A DNA stretch of 64,000 nt, taken from assembly GCF_018294505.1 (NCBI RefSeq), contig NC_057807.1, positions 142,962,461 to 143,026,460 on the forward strand, in the 5' to 3' direction. The notes beneath the pieces are model-generated. The model was not told where the DNA came from. It saw only the letters and a list, made by a program, of their open reading frames with translations, and did no database searches. The translations under genes and the position numbers were made by a program. This document shows, one piece after another, positions 23,205 to 34,018 of this stretch (the stretch's first letter is position 1; every line of letters begins with the position of its first letter). This DNA is from Triticum aestivum (lineage: Eukaryota; Streptophyta; Magnoliopsida; Poales; Poaceae).

Positions 23205-23456
23205 CCATGGGCCTCCTGCGGGCCGTATGATCCATGGGCCTTCTTTCGGCCGTAGGATCCATTGGCCTTCTATACGGGCCGTGGGACCCATTGGCCTTCT
23301 ATACGGGCCTTAGGATTCATGGGCCTTCTACGGGCTGTAGGGTCCATGGGCCTTCTACGGGCCGTACGATCCATGGGCCTTCTATGGGTCGTACGATCCA
23401 TGGGCCTCATACGGGCCGTAGGAACCATGGGACTTCTACGGGGCGTATCATCATTT
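23205..23456. repeat. Nine tandem 26-29-bp units (ccatgggccttctacgggcc)
   Basis: Units begin ccatgggcct or ccattggcct, contain ctacgggccgt, and end in aggat or similar. They run without spacers from 23,205 to about 23,456. Beyond this the motif gggcc continues irregularly to about 24,060. Apparent ORFs with HGPSTGR repeats are a product of the period. Confidence 0.85.
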
Positions 23457-24507
23457 TGCAGATCATGGGCCGTACTATTCGTGGACCATAACGGGCCATT
23501 AATAGGCCGTATATGATAACTCTATGAAAACAGCCAAACGGGTTTTTTTGACATGAAAATGGCCCAAAGTATTAACGGTCCACAAACGGGCCGACTGTAA
23601 CGACGGGCTGAATTTGGCCCACAAGCAGAAAATGACAGTAACGGGCCGTATGTAACCAAATGTTGCAAATGAGCCCAAGAATCAATGGGCCCTGAGAAGG
23701 CCGAAAGATAACTTGGGCTGTAAATGGCCCAATGGAATAATGGGCCGTTAATGGGTATAAGGTGATACACTGTTCATTACGGGCCAGTTTCACCACGAGC
23801 CGTTAATGGGCCAAGAGTTACAAAGGGCCTCATATGGGCCAAAAGAAGTCATGGGCCACACATGGGCCGGAAGTTAAAATGGGCTGGAATCATATTGGAC
23901 GGCCCAAATGACGCTACTGGGCCTAATCCAGAGAGGTCGTAACGGGCCCTGGGTTAGCAGGCTGTAAATGGGCTATATGCGAACAGGTCGTTAACAGGCT
24001 TTCCGTGGGCTGGCCCACCACTTTTTGACCAAGTCAAACGGGCCGACCTTTTCACATGAATGGGCCTCTGTTGGGCCATGCCACGTGTCGTCGTATCATA
24101 GGCGCCTTCAGTCCAATGAGTGGATGACATCTGTCCCAACGGTGAGCTGACACGTGTTTGCTCCAGCCAATGATGATTTTACATGTGGAAAATCCCCATT
24201 GGTCGGGGCTGTTGACGGGTTATCGGATCCAAAAACGGACCCGATAGCTTAACGGCATTCCGTTACGGTGGATGCCACGTGTCGGTCACCCTTGACGAAA
24301 GCACTTCTGTGACGCGCGATTTATCGTCATGGGAGTGGACACTTCCATGATGATAATTTTGGTAATGTCATGGAACACTTCTACGACAGCACAGGTATGA
24401 CTATCTTGATTCTGTCATAAAATCGTCATGGATGTACATGCATGACAAAAAACGCGACCTACTGTGAGAAACACGTATCATCACGGAAGTGTATTTTTTT
24501 TGTAGTG
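23205..24507. mobile_element. CACTA transposon right end with GGCC-rich subterminal region
   Basis: The border at 24,507 reads ...gaagtgtattttttttgtagtg, the complement of a CACTACAAAAAAAATAC terminus, and is followed by gca. The preceding 200 bp contain diverged atgac/gtcat motifs in both orientations (for example atttatcgtcatgggag and aaatcgtcatgg). Upstream lies a long stretch of tgggcc/gggccgt motifs. The gene at 17.2-22.9 kb lies just upstream and encodes a protein of the type carried by CACTA elements, so both may belong to one element. However, no left CACTAC end was found between 7.9 and 17 kb, and copy B of the gene has no such end beside it. Confidence 0.75.
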
Positions 24508-26715
24508 GCAGCCGTGTTCAGGTAAGCGGCTTGCTTTTCCTGTTGACTTCATTTATCCCCTCAGAGGTGGGTCATAATCTACGTGGTGGCGGCGCAGAAG
24601 ATTGCCTATATTCCAAATGATGTGCAGCAAACGCCACCGGATCTGGACCGCATGAGCGAGGTGGGAAGCCGTAGAGAGGAGTTGGCGTTGGAGTCATCTG
24701 TGGGGGCTTGTAGGCGAGGACTGACTGGAGAAAGGGTTGCGATTTACAACGACAATGGGCGCGCGGAGTCAGGGAGTCCACTGTGAAGCCAGATCCAAAG
24801 GATGCTATGTGGATTAAGACGTAAGTAATGTTTGATTTGGTGTTCAGTAAGGTAGTTACATGTCCTAGGTTGTCCTTGATACTGATTTATCAAAAATGTT
24901 TTTGTGGTTGCTAGCCTAGAGTAGAAATAATCAGCATGGCATGAATTGTGTTTTCTTTTGCTATGTGGTTACGAAAAACACTTTGTTCATGTATGTGATT
25001 GGCTAATTGCTGGAATGTACGATCTCTGTTCTTGCTTCCCCCACATGAGTCAAAATCGGTCCAGGTCGAGCACAACATGACCATGAAAAAGGGCAAACAA
25101 AGGGACCATAGAAGACTAGGGTTTCAACCACAAATAAATGCGATCGGCATGGCATCAGATACCTGCATACGCTCACATCACATGGTAGTACGACCCATAC
25201 AAAGTTTCTGCTCTATTTGGTTCAAATATTTTTATACGAAGTTTGATGTACTTCTCATGAATATCTTCAAAAACAAAAATAATGGTACATTGTACACTGC
25301 TACATTATGTTTCACCAAACTTGCTCATTACAATATCTTGCTGCATTCATGTCATGAATACTAACTGTCTTCAGCATCAACTAAGATAAAGCCGAATGCT
25401 TTACGCATATATTTTCGTCATGTTGAGTAATTTATTTTGAAGATGATACTAATATGTTGATCGGCTACTTGGTGACCTTCATTGTCTTGTTAACTAATTT
25501 GTCGGCCGATATTGTGAACAATGACTGATGGCAAAGATACAACTTTACCTTGTATTTTGGACAATTGAAGTTTCCATGTTTGTAATTGTGCCAATAGATG
25601 AACTGATTCATGTGACCTGAAGCTCATGACCGATCTCCATATATTATTTTTGCAACTCATGTGAAAGTGCAACAGAAACATGATATTTCCCTTATTCAAT
25701 AAATTGGCTTATACAAATTCCATGTATGCATATTTGGGAAGAAAGTATTATTCCCGCATATTTAGTTCCAAGTTCACTGTTGAAAATAATAGCCCTTGGG
25801 AGATGGAGGGAGGGAGAGGGGGTAGGTTTACTACTACAAAATCATCAATACAAGTTGTGAAATATACCACATCTGCACCATTTTGGGTTTGGACTTGGAA
25901 GTGTTTGTGCGAGTGACAAAGGTGTCCAAAACAGCAGGCACTCTTTACTAACACAAGTTAAATTTACCAAGGCTGCACCATTATGGGTTCAAATTTCAGA
26001 ATGTTTGTGTGAGGGACAAAGGTGGCGAGTTTTGACCGGGGAGGTGGAGAGATAAAGATAATGGATGGAACAAGAGTGATTTCATGGGAAAAAGATTAAT
26101 TGAGAATACCAGACTATGTGTGCCCCCGTTGCAACGCCATGCAATTAACTACATAAGCGAAAAGTGAGGGGAAACTTTTTTGCTCTTCTCAAAGGGATAA
26201 ATAAATTTGTACCACGAATGAGGCATGCACGCGTGAGGGCAGGAAGAGGAGAGACACATTGACATTTTCATGCTTTGGATGAACATTTCTATTCATAGCT
26301 TTCTATTTCCTTGGCAACGCTGAGCGTAGCACCATTGTGGTTGAGTCCGGGATGTAGAGTAGGTCCAGTATAGAACCATGAGGTACTAGCACTAAGAAGG
26401 GAAAGCGGTTGCCGCTCTTGGCCCTTGCCGCTGGCCTGCAACAGCTACGGCGATCACTAGCTCACTTAGAACACGAGTTAAGTGGATTTGTGGTAAGTGT
26501 GAAGGTCGAGAGTGAGCTGGATGGGGGTTGGAGTTGGTTTGTTCAGTTACGTCTGTCTAAGCGGGATTATTTCCGTACTTTGGAAAATATGGCAAATTAC
26601 ATTTCATTAAGAATGGCTTTGCAACAAACTGCACAAGCGAACAGTTCATATGTCTTTTCATCAAGTCGATAGTATTTTGGTTAGCATAAAAGGATAAATG
26701 CATTTGTTGGTTTTT
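24508..26715. other. Intergenic DNA, no gene recognised
   Basis: A short open stretch at 24,583-24,786 has codon-like composition but no recognisable motif. Two adjacent copies of a ~100-bp unit occur at about 25,868-26,030 (ctgcaccattttgggtttgg and ctgcaccattatgggttcaa, each followed by tgtttgtg.gag.gacaaaggtg). Near 26,125 the phrase gtgcccccgttgcaacgcc resembles phrases seen at the borders of small grass transposons, but no matching end is placed. Confidence 0.4.
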
Positions 26716-27216
26716 TTGCGAGAAAATTTCCGATTTATTCATCTTCAATCATGGAAGTACAACGAATACTAGAAACAATAGAAATTACATCTAGATCTGC
26801 AGACCACCTAGCAACGACTACCAGCACTGAAGCAAGCCGAAGGCGCGCCACCGTCATCGCCCCTCCATCGTCAGAGTCGGGCACAACTTGTTGTAGTAGA
26901 CAGTCGGGAAGTCGTCTTACTAAGGCCCCATAGGACCAGCGCACCAGAACAGCTACTGCCGCAGATGAAGAATAATGTAGATCAAAAAAATCCAATCCGA
27001 AGACACACGAACATGACGAACAACGACGAGATCCAAGAAAATCCACCAAACATAGATCCGCCAGAGACACACCTCCACATGCCCACCAACGGTGCTAGAC
27101 GCACCGTCGGAACAGGGGCTAGGCGGGGAGACATTTATTCCATCTTCAGGGAGCCGCCGCTGTCTTGTCTTCTTGAGCAGGACACAAACCCTAGCAAAAC
27201 TGAAAGAAACGACTAA
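26716..27216. repeat. Unclassified dispersed-repeat-like segment
   Basis: The segment starts in a t-rich stretch (tttttttgcgagaaaatttccg), contains the phrases gtcatcgcccctccatcgtc and gaacaacgacgagatccaag, and ends in an a-rich stretch after ctagcaaaactgaaagaaacg. I recall very similar segments at many wheat loci, so it is probably a repeat, but I cannot name the class. Opposite-strand frames are open over part of it, without domains. Confidence 0.3.
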
Positions 27217-28240
27217 AAATAGAGTTTTGAGAGTTAATCACGGACATACTTGCATATCAGCTACATGCACAACAACTGACATTATATTTTTGTTACATGA
27301 TAATACACAACATTCAATTTATCTTACAACGGGGCAATCAGCCAGGAGACATCAGATTTGTCTTCTTGGCTCGGGGCGCATCACGGGTGGCGCATGCCTT
27401 GTTCCCCCTTGATGGCGGTGGCAGATCTACAATAACAAGGGGGCGATCAGGGTGGAGAGCGGGGCGGTTGACAAGGGACTCCTCCTTGATGGTTCTTGGG
27501 GAAGTACAGTGTGAAGGAGAGATGGCATCATGGCAAAGGTAAGGTAGGCATCATCCAATTTTGAAGAAGAGGGCTCCAGCCAGAAATATTCCGCTACAAT
27601 GGAATAACAAACCAGCAGGGGAGGGTTTGATAGAAAATGGGAAGGGCGTGTCGTGGCGTGTGGTTTTGTTTCCGGTTCGCATGTTGGAGATAATATGACC
27701 GATAGTCTATACAACCACATTTCTCCCCCACATATGAGTTGGATTTGGGCGAGCCCAAAGTATTCAGATGGTTCGATTTGGGGGAGCACGCTGGCACCCG
27801 TTTGATGTCCGAACAAGTCTCGACATAGGAGGAAGAAATGAGTGTCGACCTTAGAGACAACTTTAATCGTTTCTTTGATTAATTTATATGCATTGTAGCC
27901 CATGGCAACGCATGGGCGTTATACTGGTTATATATAAAGGAGCAGAATTCTTTGTTGTGCTTTTGAAAGTATATACAAAAAATGATGTATATAGATTTGT
28001 ATTCGAATACAAAATGGATCCTGCCCGGAAAAAAAGTGTACAAAATGGATTCAAATTGAGTTGGCCGGTAAATGTGCAAGCTTTTTCTCCAAAAATTTGA
28101 ACGAAGCGGCAAAACTCGTGGTAACCACCCGAAACCAAACTCTGGGAGATGGAAATTACTTTCTATCCCTGACACACAAAGCCTATCGGCTCAATTTCTA
28201 TAGGTTTTGATAGGGGTAGGCTTGTAATTTCACTCAAACG
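27217..28240. other. Intergenic DNA
   Basis: A minus-strand frame of 158 codons (27,427-27,903) shows no motif, signal or repeat and is treated as chance. The phrase cccatggcaacgcatgggcg near 27,900 is a 9-bp-arm palindrome-like motif of the kind found at ends of small grass transposons. Confidence 0.35.
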
Positions 28241-28249
28241 TGACATAAC

Positions 28250-28385
28250 CGCCTCCGGCTCTCACCCCGATTCATACACGGTGGGCGCCAAAGCACAGTT
28301 TCTCCTCGGTCGAAATCGCCTCTCACCCCGATTCATACACGGTGGGCGCCAAAACAAACTCTCCTCGGCCGAAATTTACCTCGGC
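28250..28385. repeat. Two tandem 61-bp units
   Basis: The phrase ctcaccccgattcatacacg occurs at 28,261 and again 61 bp later at 28,322. Each is followed by gtgggcgccaaa and ctcctcgg.cgaaat. The array lies in the 5' region of copy B. Confidence 0.85.
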
Positions 28386-29649
28386 AAATATTCAGTGTAT
28401 GTGGGATTACCGTCCTATCCCTAACCGACCAATATTGTTGTGATGTCTGAAATTTTTAACGGGGACTAAGTTTGTAACTTTCCCCGCATTCGAGACAAGC
28501 GCGTCCCAAAGACATGGTTCCCCCTACCTCTCTCCTCCCATTTCCCCATTCATACTCCATGGGCGCCGAAACACCCTCTCCACCCCAGCAGCCTCCTCCG
28601 TCTGCCACCCCATCCACCGGCGTCCTCCTCCGCCATGCCGGAGCTGATACCATGACGCCGTCGTCCATTACAAGAGACTGACCTCTACTATCCACGACTT
28701 TGGACCAGGATCCTTGCATCGGGTCTTCTCACTTTATCCGCACCGTCGTCCACCTTGTTGGGGCCGTTCATACGACCGTCTCGTCCACTGCGCCAGGATA
28801 TCTCCCCCGCCTCCACCGTCTGCCCTCCTAGATCTGCTTCCACACTACCGACAGCCATCCCTGCCGCAACACCCTCAATGTATCAGTAGATGCTTACATG
28901 GCGCCACACCAGAGGTGGTACTCTTTCGTATCTGCTCAAGTTATTTATCTTAGCAAGAAAATAGATCGCCACTACTTTATTGTGATTTCTTGTCCATCAC
29001 TCAGAATCTTACTTGTTATTTGAAAGCAAACATTGCTTGCAAAGTTGCCTTTGTCCGGTTTGCACCTTCAGATCTGCCATAGCACACTCAACACTATACT
29101 CGCAATGCTTATGGTTTTCCCCTTTTGTATTCGAAGTAGCTAAATGACAGACGACTGAATTCCAATTTGGGGTCAGTCCATTTTTGAGAGTTCACCGGAG
29201 GGAAGGAAGGGGCTCGCCGGAGGGCTACACTATTACCTATCTTAGGGTTTCGGGTGGGGACAATGGTTGTGGGGGGCGGTCATCAGGCTATGGTGGGGCC
29301 TCGCCGGAGGCAAAACTCGACGAGGGTGGGGGGTTGGCTAGAGGGATGGCCGGGGCAGCAGAAGACCGGCGGTGGTAGGTGGTTCAGGGGAGGGCGGGGG
29401 CCGGTGGTTCGGCACGCGGGTGTGGTGGTCTCTAGGGAAAGAATAAGAGGCGAGGAAGAAGAAGGGTGAGGAGACGTAGGATCTTCATCCAAACGTTAGA
29501 AATGGTCGACTGACCCAAATGACGAAAGTCAGGCAACTTGCGTGTAGACATTCCCTTTATATTCATACCATCAACATAGGTGCTTCGAGATGTACTAGCA
29601 CTGCTCCTCAACCCATCAAGCTAAACAACATGGCACTCATAATTCCAAA

Positions 29650-31010
29650 CTTAGTTGCTCAAATACAAATATGATATAATTCTGATATTACTAAAATAGA
29701 GAATGTTTAATTGGTCAGCTAATATTCCTACTTTATGAAAAACACGTGTGCCACATATTGAGAGACAGTAGGGAGTTGCATTATTTATGCTCTCTGGTTC
29801 ATCATGTGTGGGCAACGAACATTTTATTATCCAAAATCTGCTTGCTCCTCTTTAGCATGTTCCTCTTCTGTTCTTCTTTTATAAGTACTCTCTCCATTCC
29901 TAAATATAAGTCTTGGACTACATATGGAGAAAAATGAGTGAATCTACACTCTAAAATGTATCTATATACATCTGTATGTGATCCATAGTGGAATATCTAC
30001 AAAGACTTATATTTAGGAATGGAAGGAGTATAATAGTAGTACAATATGTTCCTTGTAGTGAAGAGGAGCAAGGACATTTGCAGTGTACAAGTCTATTCAG
30101 TCGCTTGTCATGGACGCTTTCAACTCTTCGTGTTGGTCTGCCATAATATCCAGGAAATGTTGGGAGCTATGTCGCCTTTGAGAGTTAGACTAACAGCAAT
30201 GTACCTTCAGTTGAAGAGAGATGGTACCCAAATCCTTTCTAGCCATACTGACAATACTAGCCCATATTTTCCAGCAAGTTCCACTTTCCTGATTTTACTC
30301 GTGATGCTTAGGGTTTTCCCATTATATCTACACTATGATCTATGTAGGTACTTTGTGTCATTCTAGCAGTAGTCCGCTCTTGAAGTTAAACAACAAGCCA
30401 ATCATACGACCAAAGCTACTTCTTCAAATACGAATGTGGTATGATACTGACATTAGTTAACAAACACACATTTAATTGGTCAGATAATTCTCCCACTTGA
30501 GTTTCCAAATGCATGTGGCCACATATAGGAAGACATCATGGAATTGCATTTCTTTGGGCAAGCTGATTCATCATGGGTGGGCAACCAACATTGTATAGAA
30601 AGAAGCGGAATCTCAATAATATGCTTCCCCTTCTATTATTTAACATGTTCCTCTTATGTTCTTCTTTAGTAAGTACAATATGTTCCTTGTCAGGAAGGGG
30701 AGCAGGGACATCTACAGTCGATGGCTCTATTGGGCTGCTTCTGCTAGATGATTTCAGCACTTCAAGTTAGTTTGCCAAAATATCCAAGAAATGGTGGGAG
30801 TTGTGCGGCCTTTGATAGACTAGACCGATAGTAACAATAGTGCACCTTCAGATGAATAGAGCTGGCATGAAGGTGATCGATAGGCTTTAAATTAGTAGTG
30901 GAAATACAAGCCCATATTTTCCAGCCAGTTCCACTTTCCCGATTTATTTATGATGGTTATGGTGTACCCCTTTTATCTGCACTACGATCTTCCTAGTGGC
31001 TGTGCGTTCT
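29650..31010. repeat. Tandem ~0.75-kb duplication inside copy B
   Basis: Unit 1 (about 29,650-30,365) and unit 2 (about 30,420-31,010) share long collinear phrases: tttaattggtcag, catgtgtgggcaac/catgggtgggcaac, gtacaatatgttccttgt, gcccatattttccagc and agttccacttt. Unit 1 is longer because it holds a MITE that unit 2 lacks. Confidence 0.8.
29888..30028. mobile_element. Stowaway MITE, 141 bp
   Basis: The ends are ctctctccattcctaaatat at the left and its inverted match atatttaggaatggaaggag at the right. TA target duplications lie at 29,886-29,887 and 30,029-30,030. It shares the core (gaatctacactctaaaatgt) with the MITE at 10,489-10,649, in the opposite orientation. Confidence 0.9.
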
Positions 31011-32649
31011 CGTTATCATGGTTTGGCAATAAACTTTCTATATAGTATATTATGAACCTACCATCTCCCAACTATCCTTACATCTGGAGCTCCTAATAGG
31101 GAGCCTATTTTTTATGTAGTTGTGCCAAATTATATTAATGTACGCACATATTACATCACACATGAGCTCTCTCATTAGAATCTAGTGATAGCACACAAGG
31201 GTTTACAGGGAGCCCCTATTATATTAGGATATCCTCTGCATTACAAATATAATCTCACTACTATTTGTGTTTTGCATGCTTCTCAGGTATTGAACAAAAT
31301 CACAATGAATATGATGATGCGCACAACAGAAGAGTATTGTGGAACAGTGCAATGACTAACAAACATGGCATCAAGGCATTGAGTTCCATTCTGGCTATAG
31401 TGAAACCCACACGCTTCCCACCTACAGATTCGTGTTCAGAATATGATCCTAATGACTATTCCGAGCTCAAGGAGTCAAACGCAGATGGCCTATCCTGTTC
31501 ACCCAACAAGGTACATGTTCTAATTTGCCAAGGTTTTTATTGGTTGCATGTAACTTGCGTGAGCTTTCTTACGTTTCTTTTGCCTCTTTGCACCGCCATT
31601 TGCTTAGTTTACTCATCATATATGTGAAGATGCCATGCCCACACATTATCAATATGTATTCCATTTGTCATCATACCAGTTTTTTCATTCAAATGTTATT
31701 CTTGTGTATCAAACATCCAAAAGGATGATGGTGATTGTAGAACCTGAAGGAGTACAAGCAAAGTCCTTGAAAGAGGTGGTGGTATTGGAGAAATCAGATA
31801 CCACCCCACTTCTATTGGCGATAGAACCAATGCCACAAAACCGAGGATATCACAACTATGTTGCTCACTGCTTTGTTCTTGTTAGTACATGTTGTCTTGT
31901 ATCGTTGTATTTACAGTCATACCTGGTTGATTATGTGACATCAGTGTGCATAATAACCTGCATATCCATTGTTCGCTCCTAATTATCATATCTATATTAA
32001 TACTTACATTAGTGTAGAATAAACCTAATGCTTATGAAGAAGTTTAGCTCTACATTATTCTTGTAAGTATCCGTTGTCCTTTATCACTATACTTATATTT
32101 TCAGCTAGTTGTTCATGTACCATCACTTTGTAGCTTATTTTCCCTTGGCCTCCATTTTCTACACATCAGATCTATATTTACTCTTACCAAAATGTTGAAT
32201 AAAACCAATGCTACTGAAGATTAGCTTTGCATTACTCTTGTCAGTATGTTGTGCCTACACTTATAGCTAGTTAGTTATGTAGCATCACTCTGCATCTTAG
32301 CTTAAATAATCTCCATTGGTTCCTATGTTATCACATCTATATTTACCCTTAACAAAATGTAGAATAAAGGCAACGCTTATGAAGAAGACTCTGTGGTAAA
32401 CTTCTTGAATTGCCACCCCCCCTCAACATGGAAAAGGGATTTATATAGCCGGTCTTCATTACTAATGTAAGTTTGTCCTTCTCGAGCCTTCAAACTTTGT
32501 TGTGTATATTTGGATAGCAATGACTGCAACTGTTGTTGCCATCACAAGTTCGTACAACGCTCAATTTTGTCTTACACTAAATGATCTAACATTTTACAAG
32601 CAATCTTTATTGCCTTATTGCACTGATGACAACTTACTTGAAGGAACTT

Positions 32650-34013
32650 GCTCAATCCATAGGTAGGTATGGTGAACTCTCAAAACAAGATTTGGGTTTA
32701 AGGGTTTTTGGATGCACAAGTAGTATCTCTACTTGGTGCGGAATTTTTGGCTAGCAAAGATAGGGGCAAGCACCACATGTTGAAGGATCTATGACAATAT
32801 TACTTCTATGCGAGTATGAACAAACATAAATCATTATGTTGTCTTCCTTGTCCAACGTCAACAATTTTGGCATATAATATTTTGATGGGGGCTCACAATC
32901 ACAAAAGATTTCCAAGATAGTGTATTTGCATGTGAAAATTCTCTTCCTTATACTATTTATTCGTGAATTGCTTGTATGTCCAATATTGTGATTGTCAATC
33001 TTCAAAATATTTCACTTTCTAAACCCAATGTGACGCTACCACTAGGCATGATATGATTTTAACTTCATGACAATCAATTTTATTCAACAATTTACTCATA
33101 GGGTATAAGTGAAGCACAAGAGTAAATGACAAACTACTCCAAAAAGATATAAGTGAAGATCATGTGAGTAGTTAAGTAAATAGGTAGCTATTTGAGGACT
33201 CACTCTTATTAAATTTTTTTAGATCTAAGTATTTTATTAAAACAGCAAGCAACATGAAAATAAAATGACGTTTCAAGAGTAGCACTACTCATGTGAAGAA
33301 GCAAAATTTAGGCTCAACCGATACTAACCGATAATTGTTGAAGAAGAAAGGTGGGATGCCTACCGGGGCATCCCCAAGCTTAGATGCTTGAGACTTATTG
33401 AAATATTAGCTTGGGATGCCTTGGGCATCCCCAAGCTTGAGCTTTTGTGTCTTCTTAATCCCTTTTATACCAAGGTTTTCCTAAATCTCAAAAGCTTCAT
33501 CCACACAAAACTCAACAAGAACTCGTGAGATAAGTTAGTGTAAACCAATGCAAAACCTTATCATCCTCTACTGTAGAAAATCACTAAAATCATTAGTCAA
33601 CATTGCATACTACATGCCTCTGCATATTTAATACTCCTATCCTCAATAGAATCATCAAACAAGCAAACATATGCAAACAATGCACACATAACAGCCATCT
33701 GCCTAAACAGTACAGTCTGTAAAGAATGCAAGATTCATCATACTTCCCTAACTCCAAAAATTATGCGAAAAATACTACACTATAGAAAATTTATCAGAGA
33801 TTATTTTTCAAAAAGTTTCAACAATTTATCACATTCTTATTTTTCTAGGGAATTTTTGCAACAGAGGTAAACTTTCTGTTTTCAAACAGCAACAAGTATA
33901 CTTGCAAAATAGGCATGGCAAAGGCTATCATTGCCACTTTTATTTAAATAAAGGGACAATTGCATTTTTACCCCTAGTTGCAAAATATTATTCTAAATAT
34001 CAGCAAGCAAATC
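32650..34013 (-). mobile_element. Athila-like retrotransposon, distal internal fragment
   Basis: AT-rich non-coding DNA with gcatccccaagctt phrases at about 33,375 and 33,430 matches, in style and phrase, the DNA on the other side of the chromovirus (44,905-46,728). The two pieces were contiguous before that insertion. No gag or pol remains, and no 3' LTR is found at the left border, so the element is truncated. The left border near 32,650 is estimated from the change in sequence character. Confidence 0.5.
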
Positions 34014-34018
34014 CTAAC

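Larger units (their letters stand above)
28450..32480 (+). pseudogene. Second, decayed relative of the repeated-exon gene (copy B)
   Basis: The 5' region shares with copy A the phrases gacaagcgcgtccc and ttcccc, then a Pro-rich leader. A short block near 28,880-28,930 (DAYMAPHQRWYSF) parallels the EAYSAPPKRLYTH block of copy A. The best exon is 31,287-31,510, bordered by tctcag and gtacat. It contains SEYDPNDYSELKESNADGLS and ends CSPNK, like the copy A modules ending in SYLPPK. Another block follows at about 31,725-31,870. The 3' transposase-like exons seen in copy A were not found before the retroelement border near 32,650. It is likely a non-functional paralogue truncated at its 3' end. 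Confidence 0.4.

Noticed and set aside
23205..23456. Regular short repeats that could suggest a CRISPR array
   Set aside because: The units are contiguous, with no unique spacers of constant length, and the DNA is plant; it is a tandem array in a CACTA end.
7885..24507. A single CACTA element bounded by the termini at 7,890 and 24,507
   Set aside because: Both termini read ...GTAGTG on the plus strand, so both are right-hand ends facing the same way; a single element needs one CACTAC start, which was not found.
27427..27903. Minus-strand frame of 158 codons
   Set aside because: No recognisable domain, repeat or splice partner; its length is compatible with chance in this much sequence.
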